From: Desarmillaria ectypa
Taxonomy: Eukaryota; Basidiomycota; Agaricomycetes; Agaricales; Physalacriaceae
Reading direction: 5' to 3'
Assembly (NCBI GenBank): GCA_030407005.1
Contig: JAUDYN010000002.1
Span: forward strand, 682,001-746,000
DNA length: 64,000 nucleotides
The position numbers were made by a program, and so were the translations under genes. Positions 1-12,600 of the stretch are shown in pieces. The notes beneath the pieces are model-generated. The model saw only the letters and a program-made list of their open reading frames with translations, ran no database searches and was not told where the DNA came from. Each line of letters opens with the position of its first letter. Positions within the stretch are counted from its first letter, which is position 1.

Positions 1-1
1 G

Positions 2-355
2 GAGGCACGACATCATGACGAGATTGAGAAACTAATCGGTTCGTATGCGCACTCAGACTCGCCATCTGGTCGGCATGTACCGGACGACGCGAGTATCGTT
101 TCCGGGCCGTCGATGTACTCCCAAGTCACAGGGAGGCCTAGACAGACGCCTGATGTCCGACAGCCTGTGAAGAAGGACCAAACGGCGCGGTTCTCGGCGA
201 GTACGTTTAACTCCACGTTGGGGTCTCGGGATCGAGAGTTGTTGCCGCCACCCCCACGCTCTGATGTCGAGCATGCTGTTCGATCGCCTAGCAGGAGAAG
301 TTACTGGATGGAGCCGAATCCGACTGGGTCCTCCCGCAATCCTTTTCGGAGATAA
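2..355 (+). CDS. C-terminal end of an unknown host gene (5' partial)
   Basis: The frame is open from base 2 to a TAA at 353-355, giving the last 117 residues of a protein whose start lies outside the window. The segment is rich in Ser, Pro, Arg and Asp, has a short proline run (LLPPPPRSD) and ends in SRNPFRR. It looks like a disordered tail, and no domain is recognisable. GC content and codon use resemble the other host genes and differ from the AT-rich transposons downstream. A Met lies inside at 113, but the frame continues upstream of it, so it is probably not the start. Function unknown. Confidence 0.6.
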   Translation, partial: EARHHDEIEKLIGSYAHSDSPSGRHVPDDASIVSGPSMYSQVTGRPRQTPDVRQPVKKDQTARFSASTFNSTLGSRDRELLPPPPRSDVEHAVRSPSRRSYWMEPNPTGSSRNPFRR

Positions 356-1843
356 CATCCTTGGAGGGGTTATTTTCTGATGTTATTTTCTGGTTTGGAC
401 ATTCCCCTCTCTCTATACATTCGATCTTTTTTTGTATACCCTAGCATCTTTATCTGATATCATGACTGTGATTTTAATGTAGCGATAGTTGGATAGAGCA
501 TTTAATAGAGTGCGTCAGTTGATGTTCACGAGACCTCCGTATTGGATCCCTGTCAAGCGGATATGAAACGAATAAGTGGTACAAGTAAAGGTTTGTGCGT
601 TGATGATCCGCGGCCGAGCGAGATGTTGATTCTCAGGCCATCATGTATCAAGAGCCAGCCGAGTTTGTAGAAATGCGGAACGATGTTGAGGGTCAGATGA
701 GGATGAGTACTACTGTATTAGTTTTGACGAGGTTGCATCCGGCAGGCAGTGGTAAAACTCAGGGAGGAATATACAGAGCAAAGGTATCTGTATTGTAAAT
801 TTGAGATTATTATTGTATGACTGTGTCGATTTCATCTACATCTACATCTCATTCCTAAACCACGTATATGATAGAGTAATAGGGAATATTCGAAACTGCT
901 TTTTAGGAGTTTTCCGATAGTTTTCGGAAAGTGTTCAGGAATTTCGGCATTCCATTAGCACCATCAAAACAACTAGATGTTGAATTTTGGTTGAATTCGA
1001 AGCTGATTTCAGCCTTGAAAGAAGCACGGCACTACAAGGGGAACAATGCACATATATAATAGGCATTAGCAATGTATCGGGGCTCAGATAAAACAGCGAG
1101 AATATGCCGTGAATAACGCCTTGGCCAAGGAGGTCCACATCAGCCAAACATCGTCAAAGGTGGCTTGATATGAACCACTTCTCCCAGGATCCAAAAGGGT
1201 CGTTTCGAATATGCTCCTAATGCGCGTAAAGAAAATCGAGGGAGAGGTAACGGCTATTCCCTCGGGCCGGGGAAATATTGAGATCGATCATACCACGTTC
1301 CGCTAGTTGTTGACTTCAATTTATGGCTTGACATGTCCAGGGGTCTTTCATAGTTGATATGACTCTGTGGCCTCTACGAAGCCTTCAGTCATTTTGAACA
1401 TTCGAAGAGGAAATTACAAATATGTTGCCTTTGCTCTCTCGATCGATCATTTAGCCATTCTTAATTTTTCCGGAGCAACAGTACGCAAAGTTCTGATGGT
1501 CTCATATTTCTACTTACGTTCTGATGACATGAGAGCTCACGTGAAGGATAAACGAGAATATTATGCCGGTGAAGAAGAGCATTATGAAACCAAAAGCGTA
1601 AGCGAGGAAATTGAGGCCAGACAGCAATGCCAAGTCCTAGTCCTAAAATACTGACAAAGAAAGTGACAAAGAAATCAGTCTCGAGGCGCACAACACGTCT
1701 AATATCCAGTTGCCTTTTTGGATTTTTTTTCTTGGTTTATCCGAGGTAAAAATAGATATTTCAACAAGGTTGTTTTGATATTTCCAATGAGGAAGTCAGA
1801 AGCCGGTGAAAAATGATAAAAGTGGTCACCATTTTGATGGCCG
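356..1843. other. Intergenic region, no gene seen
   Basis: AT-rich spacer between the partial gene and the PP2C gene. It should hold the 3' UTR of the first gene and the promoter of the phosphatase. Open frames are short, with no recognisable protein and no convincing splice sites. No repeat shared with the rest of the window was noticed. Confidence 0.5.
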
Positions 1844-3466
1844 ATGCGGAAGGATCCTTGTGACCTGGCTGTTTCGTTGGTTTATAAGTTACGCACATGT
1901 GCATGGGGTAGCACTCTTTTTCTCCTTGGTCCTTCAGCGACGCCGTCGTCGTCGTCGCCAGCATCAACGATTGACGAATACTTGAAACGCCTTTGGGAAG
2001 GCGCTCTTGCGCTGTGCCATCCCATGGCTGCACTCGTCCAGCAGGCTTCGTTCAAATTTGACTGGGCCTATGCAGAAGATATACCTGGTACTCGATGTGG
2101 ACCTGACGATGGACCATGGCCACGGTCGTATCAGGTGCTGGACGAAGGCGAGGTGAGGAAGGAGCTGAGGATGCTGGCGAAGCCACAGAGCGTGGCGCTT
2201 GGCAAGGGACGGGCTGACAGCGTCAATTTCCAGCCGTCACCGTCAACTCGCACACAGGATCGATACGTCGTAAAGAAACTGCGTGTGGGAAACTGTGATT
2301 GGTCATTGACCGGTGTCTTTGACGGTACATGGCCTTTTGCTTTCTCAGCTGTATATTTGCTTACGCAGAGCCAGGTCATTTGGGTGACGTTACAGTCGAG
2401 CACGTTTCTTATCATCTTCCAATAATCGTTGCCGAGTTTCTGCAGAGCGCGTATAAAGCTGGGCCGACGCGGCTCGACGACCCTGCATTTATATCGGACT
2501 TGTTTTCGCGCTCGATTGTCGCCTTTGACGATGCCATTGCCGGGGATGTGTTGGATCTTTTCGGTGGCATCGAGGGCCTCGCAGCGTATTCTGATGCCGA
2601 TATACGTAGAGTCATCAACGATCATCATCGGGGAGGTGCAAATTTCAGGAAAGCACGGCTGAACATGTACGGGACAACCGCCCTTGTCGCCTTGGTTGAT
2701 CCTGACCATGGTAACCTTTGGGTGGCCAATCTGGGCGACTGTCAGGCAAGTGAGTGATCATGCCCTCCTTCTGTGACGGCTTCCTTTAATTAAGTTTCCA
2801 CAGCCCTGGTTACGCAAACCGACCCCGACGTGTGGGACATCAAGGTTCTGACTACGGAACACAACGGATATAATGATGCTGAGATCGAACGGGTTCGTCG
2901 GCAACATCCAAACGAACCCGAATGTGTCATCGACGGTCGCGTCCTCGGCGCACTGGCACCTTTCCGTTGTACGTCCCAATCTCCTTTAAATCACACGTAC
3001 TGATTATTCTTTAGGCCTAGGTGATACACCGTTCAAACAGCCACCGGAGTTTACCCGACGTATCCTCTACAATTTATCCCCGGGATTTCCAGACACCTCT
3101 CCTTGGGAAGAGTTCCTTGTGCGGAACCGCACGCCACCGTACATATCTACTGAGCCCGAGATTGTACACACGCAACTCGGGGCTGATTCTCGTCCAGAGC
3201 GCTCGAGATTCCTCATCCTAACTTCCGATGGTTTCGTTGACTTGTGCAGCAATGAAGGCCAGGAAAAGGTTGTCAGAGATTGGGCGCGGGGCATGCAGAA
3301 CATGACAGCGGACGAGGAGACTCACCCTGTCTCAGGAAACATGGCACTGAGGCTTTTGCGCCGCGCGCTTGGCGGCGAAGACAGGCTTAAAGTGTCCAAG
3401 GTGTTGACACTCAACATGGACGTGGCATGGATTGACGATACCGCTATTGTTGTCCAAACATTATAA
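1844..3466 (+). CDS. PP2C-family Ser/Thr protein phosphatase (PDP-like)
   Basis: Four exons, 1844-2324, 2375-2749, 2804-2968 and 3015-3466, join in frame to give about 490 residues; introns are 46-54 bp with GT/AG ends. Splicing restores the family motifs: TQDRY near motif 1, VFDGH across the first junction (metal-binding Asp), GTTALVALVD and ANLGDCQA, then LTTEHNGYN with GRVLGALAPFR and LGD, LTSDGFVDL (second metal-binding Asp) and a terminal DDTAIVV. The H of VFDGH appears only with the acceptor at 2374. PP2C enzymes are metal-dependent phosphoserine/threonine phosphatases; the GRVLGALAPFR block resembles pyruvate dehydrogenase phosphatase-like fungal members, so a mitochondrial role is possible but unproven. 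The first 60 residues are poorly conserved, so the start is uncertain. It converges with the PL14 gene. Confidence 0.85.
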
Positions 3467-3713
3467 TTTTACGCATCATCAGGTCTCTTTCTGGGTTTCT
3501 GAGGGCATTTTCTGGTCGATACATATTCCTTTCGCTTGCACACACGCATATCATTCTAGCATACCCACGCAACATCCTTAATCTTAGTATACCGTATATT
3601 TCATATATTCCCCTGTTTTAGCTGTGTTTTTACTTGCTGTGTCCAACTGCTTTGTTTCGTGACGTACCTAATGAATTACATTCCCTGATACTGTCCATTG
3701 TTCAATGAAATAA

Positions 3714-5336
3714 CTAATCATTCAAACGCATTGCAAAGCCTTTGAACCGTGTGTATTGATCCTTTGGTGTAGCGTACTTGTCTTCGTGGCCGCCGAAGAA
3801 TGTGCTTAGGAATCGGATCAGCAATAACAGCTAGAGTAAAATAATTGAATGTACCTGAAGAAGATACCAATGAATCCGGCGACCGAGGAGATACCCGCTG
3901 AGCCATGCTGAACAGCAAAGAAAGGGCCAGCAGAAGTTGATGCGGGATTGACGGGGCCGTCCCCGTTCACCGAGACCTGCCACTGCTTCTCTTCATTTGG
4001 CTGGTCAAGAATCCCACCCAGGAGACCGCCACCGCCATCATCACGATGGGAATCGCCAATCGTCGAACTCGACTTCTTCGGTTGACCAGTAACGTCACGA
4101 TAAAACACGTCAGAGCGGTCAACAACTCTGATGCCGTTAACATCGAGCGTAAAACATCCATCTGTTTTGCCGGGTGTGTTGAGTACAACAGTTTGCGAAA
4201 CTGTCGTCCAGCCTCCTCTAGCCCAGATAAATGAGCCTCGACCGATAGAGAAACCATAGGCAGCGTCGCAGACGGATTGAGGATCGTCACAGAGAGCCTT
4301 GGTCTGTTTGTCCTTGGGCGCGTACTAAAGAGAAAAGTTGGACGGTTAGTATACAGAGCAGTAAGGCAGTGTGTGATCATACCAAGTAGAGCTCACCCTC
4401 ACCATCTTTCCTCCACATTAGTCGAGTACTGAAGCAATCTGCCGCGGAGACGCCTCCCGAACACTCCTCGTGACCGCCATACAACCCTGGTAGCTTGCCC
4501 GCTAACACCCAATCAAAGTTCACGGGAAAGAACACACTAAACGTCAACGTAACGTTCCTCGCTTGGGTGATATTCAAGGGCTCTGCGTAGAATTGTACGC
4601 CACCTTGCGGTCTGTCCTCATTTCCAGGGTTGATGGAACCAGCGGGATACAGGACCTGAAGGACAGAATCCTTCGTAACGACTTGGGCCGATCCGTCGGG
4701 CGTGACGATGTCCGAAAAAGAGGTGGCGCTGGTGCTAGCAGGAATGACATCGATAATTTTGAGATTCTCGTGGTTACCAGGAAAATCCTTGACGTTAAAG
4801 GAAGAAAGATCTGTCATATGAGCAGGTTCCGACCATGTCGTTGGTGAAGGTGAAATAGAAATCGTTGATGATGGGAGATAGACCGTGACTACGTCGGCGA
4901 CTGTCGAAGAAATCGCAACTCTGACAGTCGTGGATACCTGAGCGTTTGTAGTAGTAGGTGTCTTTCTTGTGAGAGTCTGAGTAGCCCCGAGAGCAGAATG
5001 TGATATAGGCGTGTTTTCAGCGAGTCCTACGGGGATAGTGGATTCCGAACGTTCGATAGTAGAGAACGGTAGAGTAGGCACAGAATAGTTTGTGGTAGAA
5101 GTAACAGGAATAGCGAAAATATAGCGAGAGAGCATAACGAAGGCGCACAGCGCCTGGAAGGTCATCAAGACCATGACCACGAAAGCGAAGGAAGGAAGGA
5201 AGGCAAAGGCACCACGAGCCCATATCGGGAATTTGACTGTTTCCAATATGGGCATGAACGCTAAGTGAAATAATGTCCCGGGAGTTGCCGGACGTGACTG
5301 AAAAATGCCAACATTCAAATATTGACGTCTTGTCAT
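3714..5336 (-). CDS. Membrane-anchored PL14-like polysaccharide lyase
   Basis: Three exons, 4383-5336, 3855-4324 and 3714-3804, give about 504 residues after removal of introns 4325-4382 and 3805-3854. The order is a short cytosolic N-terminus, one strong hydrophobic segment at roughly residues 42-75, a long Ser/Thr-rich linker, then a catalytic-type domain. That domain holds GKLPGLYGGHEECSGG, CFSTRLMWR, GELYL, AYGFSIGRGSF and a final FFSTFFGGHEDKYATPKDQY, a pattern known from basidiomycete alginate lyase/PL14 proteins. The last intron is supported because splicing creates FFSTFFGGH. Expected activity is eliminative cleavage of an acidic polysaccharide; the substrate cannot be read from sequence. 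The single N-terminal helix without a clear cleavage site suggests a type II anchor. An upstream exon cannot be excluded. Confidence 0.75.
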
Positions 5337-5652
5337 ATCAAGTACCTAGAGCTCTGATTTCAATGCTGTAGGAACAGAGTCTAGTAATCGACTATATCAT
5401 AACATCAAGTACTGCTATGAAATTACAAGCCACATATTATGATACATGCATTGGTGTACAATGGAGGCAGATATTATACACCCACTGTGTAGAACTGCCA
5501 GCCAACAAATGTCCCGGTATAATTCACTACCAGAGAGGTCAGCTCTAACAGCTGGCCTGCTGCGCTTGCCCCAGCTTATCTTCCCGTTTGCGACCAAGGC
5601 ACCATCCCAAAATGCAACTTACCGAGGGTTGCCTTGCCAATATTGGTGGGAG
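5337..5652. other. Intergenic region, no gene seen
   Basis: Spacer between the start of the PL14-like gene and the remnant pseudogene on the same strand. It should contain the promoter of the PL14-like gene. No conserved ORF or repeat was noticed. Confidence 0.4.
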
Positions 5653-7519
5653 TCAGAAGAGACCTAGATTGATGGTCAGAAAATGTATAAGAATAAGAAA
5701 GTCGGTCAGCTCACTTAACCATGTACACCCTAAAAATGCATCGAGGACTTCGATTGCGTATCTGATTTTTTTTCTTTCAGTCATGATTTCCGACGCTTCC
5801 AATTCGCGATTAACAAATAGAAAAATCGGAATGCGCTTTTGAGTGAAGAAGTCGGCGTCGTTATTATCTATCAGATCATGAAGTTTCTTGCAACACTCGT
5901 CCCAGGCAGCGTCATGCGGACGAAGCAGCGCGAGGGAGGTGATGTCACTATGAATGACAGTCCGATGCCTGTCTTTAGCACTATGTATAGCCAAGATCAA
6001 GCACACAGTAAAAAGATGGCGTGGTTCACGGAGCCGATCAACGTGCTGCTGAGGCATGGCTGTGTCCACGACTCCAACCAGTCCATGTAGCATGGCAGAA
6101 ATTCCAGCAATGTATTCGCCAATGACTCGAATCGATGCATCATGAAACACATGGCTTCCGAAAAAGCCCAGACATCGACTTTCATGGAACACAGCATACG
6201 CCGTAGGAACGCGGTTCGCAAGAAGATCGGCTAGCGTCCAACATGCTCTGTCAGGTTAGTAGAAGTTGGATTATGGGTGCTGCTCCCAGTTGACGGTCAT
6301 AAAGTCAACCATCAGCTGAAGACCTCGTAAAGAGCAAGCGAAAGGAAATGTGGCGATAAGCGTGGATAGTATTGTAGAACAGCTTATTCCACTGTGACTC
6401 TACATTGCGTGGATCCCATTCTAGTGCGACACGAGCAAAAAGGACACTCTCAGACACGGTGACGACAGCGGTAGCTTCCTGGGATGAGAACCTTTGCGGA
6501 GAGGCCCAGTTAATTGCAGCGGTTAACGAAGTATGACATATTAGAGTGAGGAAGAGAAAGCCTGTGAAGTGGGAATTCGATGGCGGCCACAAGCACCCTC
6601 AGAGGTTTGGGCAACGATAGTTGGCCCAAAGATGGATCATTGACAAATTTAGAAAGCATGTCGAGAACATTGTTATAGATTTAATTAGGAAAGTTGGGCA
6701 ACGCATCCGTGGATCCAAGAGTCAACAGAGACGTAAAATCTCGTTTTATCCCTTCCGTGATGCACGAAATGAGTATAAGACGGCAGAACAGAGATGAAGG
6801 GGAAACATATTGGCATGATTATCGCTATTCGGATCCAGGGAGCTAAAGATGCCTTCCCGGTCTGCTAGCACCACAAGACAAGAGCAAGAATGCGGCGGCA
6901 GCTTCGAAGAATAGCTCGGGCATATAGCGTCCTTGAAAAACGCAGCTGGCTGAATTGAGTAAAACGACAGGTCTTCCCCCGGTTGCAGATCGGGGACATC
7001 CATGGATTGAATTGCAGCGGTGAGCTCGAAGGAATCAACATTAGGAGGGATGATATAAACGGAAATTGTAGGCATTAAAGCGAAGCAGGCGTTCAACTTT
7101 GAGCACCATATCTGGGACTGGTTTTTCATCATTGGGATGCTTCTCATCTGCTTGCAAACAATTTCTAACAAAAACTTGTGCATGGAGCGCTGCTTGAATA
7201 CTTGGCTGAAGTTCAAACATCTCGCTAGATGCCATTGGCAGTCCCCAATGGACTGTACGACTAGGATTTGAACTGTGGGATTCTATGAGGCTGAGAAGAG
7301 CCAGTCCAACGCTTCAGTTTCCAGGTTTATTGAAATCTGCTGCACAAGCTCGGACTCCACCGTTGTCAGCAACTTTGAACTCCTTGCTTTCACATTAGGA
7401 ATCAATTTTCGGTAATATGGGCGAATGGTCGAACAGGGAAGCTCTCTGGTCGAGCGACGGAGGGAGCTGTGAGAGGGAAGGGGACCAAGTGGGACCCTCA
7501 GAAGGAGAATCATGTTCAT
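5653..7519 (-). pseudogene. Broken Agaricomycete-family gene (DUF6535-type neighbour region)
   Basis: Fragments of one protein lie in different frames on the minus strand. From about 7340 downward the sequence reads ALDWLFSAS, a TAG stop, then NPTVQILVVQSIG, and after a one-base frame change LPMASSEMFELQPSIQAALH. This stretch recalls a block seen downstream of the membrane domain in large Agaricomycete DUF6535-type proteins (recognised from memory, not by search). A second frame change lies near 7085, between KVERLLRF and the SVYIIPPNVDSFEL segment. Further open pieces at 6305-6592 (VLFARVALEWDPRN) and 5653-6192 (DECCKKLHDLID) could be later parts. With at least one stop and two frameshifts it is probably dead. 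A hydrophobic stretch at 7756-8067 may be the lost membrane domain. Confidence 0.5.
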
Positions 7520-8680
7520 GCAGGCGAGAGCATCGTCGAAGGAGGGAAGGTGTGTGCATGATTCAGGTACAAGTTCAGAGTTCCCACGGCCCCCTTACCT
7601 GCTTGTGGTCTGCTACCACAACTTCCATCCCCTTGAATATACCGCACGATGCACGCATGAAGGACCTAGAGGCGATGGCATACATATCTATTGCTGTGGT
7701 AGGAGTCTGTAGATGGGGTTAGCCTGTGGTACAAGTGCGACGTGTAAGTATAATTTCATTGGTTCTCTTTTGTTCTAACGCTTGTCTCTCTGCAGCTTCT
7801 CAACATTATTGTGTATTCCAACGACCATCTAAATCTACCGTCATGCACGAATGTGGAGCACAGCCAGCCAAAAATGGAGAGGCGTAAGAATGAAGAAAGG
7901 AAGGATGTCAGGGTGCAGGCGTGAGGAGGATATGTGGGCTGCAGAGGCGGGGGAAGCGCTGCCTGGGACTCGCAAGATCCTGTGAACGTGTGAAGGAGAA
8001 TTTGGATCGACAAGGAGACCGAATACCACACCAAAGAAAGGTGCGAAATTGTTTCAGATTGTTTCACTGCCGTGTATTGTGTATCTCACATAGCGCTGGA
8101 TCTACAGGAAACGATCTGTACGATTCTGACTGAAAAAATCCTGAAGATATACCTATGATTCTATGAAGAGACAATACCTAACGGTTCTTGGGCAATGACG
8201 CGACCATGATTGAAGGAACGGTGTCGATGTCCTGCTCATTTTTGTGAGTTTTTATTCTCTCATCATCAGCTTGATTGCTTAGCATGATGAAGGTGTGTCT
8301 TTTCTCTACGGTCGTGATGGCAGGCTACCCGAGTTTGCAGGCGGATGTCTCTGCTACCTCAACGTCTCGGCTGGACAAGTCAGTCCTTGCTAAACACGCC
8401 ATCTCCAACGGTTCTTCATCGCGTCAAACAAATATCACCCGCTCCATCCAAGGATATTCCAATCCTTTTCAAATCGGACTGGATAGGCAGACGGCAGACC
8501 TGGATATGGAAGCAACCATCGTCGATCGAAGCATACGCGCCTTATCCGACTAAGAAGTAAAATGGCTTGCAGCTTCTGGAGAGGAGGGGCTCTGGTTTTC
8601 ATCACACAGAATGGTTGTCGAGATCGTCCATGTTTGTAGCCGTACTCAGCGCCCTCAAGTCACTGCCTCACTCTGCGTCT

Positions 8681-8910
8681 CGCCTTCTTGGGAGGACCTC
8701 CTTCCCATTATCCCGGTCCAATCTCTACCCTTGACCTCAACATAAAAGACTCTTCCCTCGACTCAATCTCTCTCACAAGCTCGACGTCGATCCTGGCATA
8801 ACGCTTCCAAGGTTCACATTTTCAATGGCCGTGAACGCTTCTTATACATGTGACTGTAGATGCGGATTATAGGGCCAGCAGCTCCGGTTTAGTGCTGTCG
8901 ACATGCTTTG
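8681..8910 (+). repeat. Relic direct repeat, copy 1
   Basis: This stretch aligns by eye with 9085-9315. Both contain a CTTCCNATTA block, an ACTCTTYC block, a TCGACRTCTATCCTGG-like block and a TGACTGWAGATGCGG block ending in GTCGACAT. Copy 1 is interrupted by stops. It appears to be a decayed coding fragment duplicated in direct orientation. Confidence 0.4.
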
Positions 8911-9084
8911 CTGGGGTGCGGCTGCCGACGAAGAAGAGATATATATGAGGGAGGTGTCCGTGGATGGGGTTGAATAATGGGAGCTGGCGTACCGCTCAAA
9001 ATTCACGCTGTCGAGATTTTAGAATCGGCAGTACACGCTTTGATGGGATACCCGTCGATGAGTGCGTGAGCTGACGCGCCCTTA

Positions 9085-9315
9085 GGCCTCTTCTTCCCGT
9101 GCGACACCCTTCCGATTACCCCAGTCCCTCACCTGGACACTCTTTCACTTAACGCGGACGACTCTCCCCTTCCCCTTCCATCGCCTCCGCCTCTCCCTCC
9201 ATCCCTCTCGCATATCGACATCTATCCTGGCCACAACGCGCCCAAGGTTACGCTCTCAATACGTCAGGTACGCTTGACTGAAGATGCGGTTTAGCACCGT
9301 CGACATCTCGACCAC
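9085..9315 (+). repeat. Relic direct repeat, copy 2
   Basis: Partner of 8681-8910. One frame is open for about 60 codons and reads like protein (LPITPVPHLDTLSLNADD, then SLSHIDIYPGHNAPKVTLSI), a leucine-rich pattern reminiscent of fungal F-box/LRR proteins. No start or stop of a gene is visible, so it is treated as a relic. Confidence 0.4.
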
Positions 9316-9667
9316 GCACACTTTAATGGGAGTCCGCCGTCAAGGAAACGGAGATATGGTTGAGGTTTGTGAAGAGACGTGCAGCAGGGCCTGTGACGAT
9401 ATCCAACTGCATCATTCGCCGTAATACAAATTTGAGGTAATAGATTGACAGGCATTAATGCTCGAAGGATCAAATATATAAAGACACTTAGTCTATCGTT
9501 CGGAACATTGATTTCATTGTCAGGCGCGATTATAGGTTCATGTAGTGGACGAAAATAAGCTTCAGATTTTGCCGAGCTGACCAGCGACGCAAGTTATGAT
9601 CTGTAACAGAATCAAGACAGAATTGTGCACCCGCAATATATAACTGGCTAGGAACTTCACACTAGCA

Positions 9668-12600
9668 TTATGCATAGGTATACTCCATGCCCTCAGAAAT
9701 TCCACGCTCGTAGCCTCTCTGCTCCGCCGAAGAAAGCTGTTTCGCGCTCTGCATGTTCCTAAGAAATTCCGTATCGTCCTGGTCTGACTGTGACCCGCTC
9801 GCTTCTGTGTAACTCGACTGCTCAGACAATGTCCGTTTTGCATCCTGAGCATTTTTGTGCCGTTCCAGGTCAGCTCGGCTCATTGTTTCCATGGTTGGGT
9901 CAACTGTGACAGCCACATCTCCCTCAACATCTCCGTATGTTGCACTGCGAGCTGCCTTCGCCATTGCCTTCTGACGTTCAGAAGTGGTCCCTTTGGCCTC
10001 TTGGAACCGCTTGAGTATCATCTTCCGCTCCTCCGAGGTGCTTGGTTTCACTTCCTCAACCCCGTCTGATATGCGTGTACTTCTTTGACACTCCTCCTGC
10101 TGTTTCCTAGAATGGGAATGAATGCTTTTCCAAGCGCCATTCATGGGATGGGACATAAGACCACAAATTCCTGCTGCGGGCTTCATGGTTACGTTCGCAA
10201 CTAGAGACTCGTTTCAAATCGTGACCCAGGAAAGAATCCAGCGGAAACTTACAGCTCCGAGCAGATCCTTTGATTGCCCCGACGAATCCATCTTGCTGGG
10301 CACCCTTGATGGGCTCACGTACAAGTCCCGTAACTCCGTCGTACATGCCATATACAAACCCCTGCGCAAGTCAGTGACTATCGACAGACGATTCTGTAAG
10401 GCTAACCTTTCCAGCTTCTTTAAGCCCGTTCCTAAAATTAGTTACCTTCCCGGGTTCTCTTATTTGAGAACCATACAGCTTTGGCACATTCTGGAAACCA
10501 TCATGTATACTCGTCACAATCTTCATGACTCCTGATGAGGAACTTGAGGCTAGCTGAGAAGACTTTGAACGAACGCGAACCTTGTGGAATGGCAGTTGTC
10601 GTCTGTATGATGCCGGAGACGGGGGAGCTAACAGTCCAAGTCAGCGTAATACTGAATGGAATGCATGGTAGATACGAACTAAAAGATCTTCGCAATCCCA
10701 CCATAAAAATGGGTGATTGTCCAAAAAATCGCAGTTGACCCGCCAGTTATGGGATCCGAAACGCCTTTGTGTAAATTGTACTCCTTGGAACCTTCCCAGC
10801 AAAATTATATGTATGCATATGCAATGGGAGTATGCTAGTTCACATACGATGTATATCCAAGCTTCCTATGTCGAGCTCCCGTGCTTCTACCAAGACGTTC
10901 GCGGCAAAGGCGCTAAGCTTCAGGCACTACAAGAAAGAAATCCAACTCAGGAAACAAAAAAGGAAACAAATTCAAAGCCTACGTGTTTCGTAGACCACCA
11001 CACCGCTACCCGTGAAGGATCCATGTCACATCTCATGTTCTTCAAAGGAAGATGACGATAGAAGCTCTCCACACCACGTTTGACGCCGTCCTAAATGAAG
11101 GTGAGAGTTGGTTTCAGATGGTATGTGGTAAGTGTTTGGTTAACCTCATGCAGAATCTGTTCTGCCATCCTTCGAGCGGCACTCTTCGCGGCAGGGCTGA
11201 TAGCAAATCTGATGGCATCCCTGAGGCTATCTACCGTGAGACTCTTCGGAGGAATCGGTGCAGGTCCTGCCCCAGCCGTATGAATCATATTGCCCCAAAA
11301 CCCTTGGTCACCAAAGAATGGGACAACAACAGTTGGAAGTCCCTTAGATAGCCCAGCTGCAGTAGTCCCCGCACCGCCGTGATGAGTAACTGCTGCAACT
11401 CGCCCGTTAGCGAACAGCCAGTCATGCGGTATATTCCCAAGAATGAAGATATGTGGAGGAATGGCGATGCCTCCGAGGCCTCCCTGAAAATCATTGAGCG
11501 AAGTGGATGTAATAAGTGAAAAGAGGAATCGTGTGTACCCATCCAGCAGATACAAGAGCTCGAACACCGACTTGCTTTGTGGCCTCAAATATGGTATCTT
11601 CGTAACCATTTCAAATATGTGTACACGAATACTAAGGCTATAGCGACGCACTTGTCATTGTAGCGGGATCGTCTACCACGACTGAACCGAATCTGACAGT
11701 AAATGAGACCAAGGGGGAAGTTACGATGAGCTGAATGCACACCCTATGTATATGGGTACATCACCAGCAGCTAGGAATGCGGTTAGATCATCTGGCGGTG
11801 TATAATTCGTGGCCAAGTCCAAAAAGTAAAAGCCTACAACATCTATTGACGGGTGAGGTTAGATAAAGAAGGTGGTTGTGCTTCACACTGACCGATATGG
11901 TTTTTCCAGTCCTTGGGTTTTGGTACAAGAGCTGGGCTCATACAATACGTCCATGGGATCTTGCAAGTATCGAGGGCACCCGAGCCCGATCTCAGGGAAA
12001 GAGGTGCTAAGCCGAGGGTTCGTGTACGCAATTTATTGACGATGTCGCCCATTCTTGAGGGTAAAGTTAGCATTAACCGACGAGAACCGGGGAATAACCC
12101 AACCCTTGCCAAGTGAGAATTTCAGCGAGCGGGTATGTCAGGTAATTTGTCAGGCCCTTTCCTGCATTTGAATCATTGACATTGACGAGAGGATGAGGGA
12201 AAGCAGATGTCGCGCTCCTATGATAGAGAACAATCAGATGGTGAGATACGTGATTCATACGAGCCTCACCATGGCATAGCTATAAGAATCGGCGTTACTA
12301 ATAAGCATCACTCAGACCGAAGGAATCTACTGACTAAACGACAATTGAAGGGGAATGCCCAATGCTTCGGCACAATGAATGTGAGCAAAAGCTGGAGGAT
12401 TCGCTATGATGGCATCAGCGGCAAACGTTCTCGATGTCCGAGGGCAAGGCGAATGACATGAAAGCCAGCATCCATTAATCATCTCAGCTAGCATCTTCCG
12501 CTTCCTGGGTATATCGCCATTAGTTAGAGAATCCATGCCGGGTATTAGTCCTGGATCTATATCAGAGCATGGAGGTCAGGATTTGTTACGCATCACCAAG

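Larger units (their letters stand above)
7520..9667. other. Gene-poor region with relic fragments
   Basis: No complete gene was found. A hydrophobic minus-strand frame at 7756-8067 may be the decayed N-terminal half of the neighbouring pseudogene. A short plus-strand frame at 8275-8553 has no recognisable domain. The stretch also holds the two relic direct repeats annotated separately. Confidence 0.4.

Noticed and set aside
1367..1654. Possible small gene upstream of the PP2C gene
   Set aside because: No start context, splice sites or recognisable motif; composition is that of the surrounding spacer.
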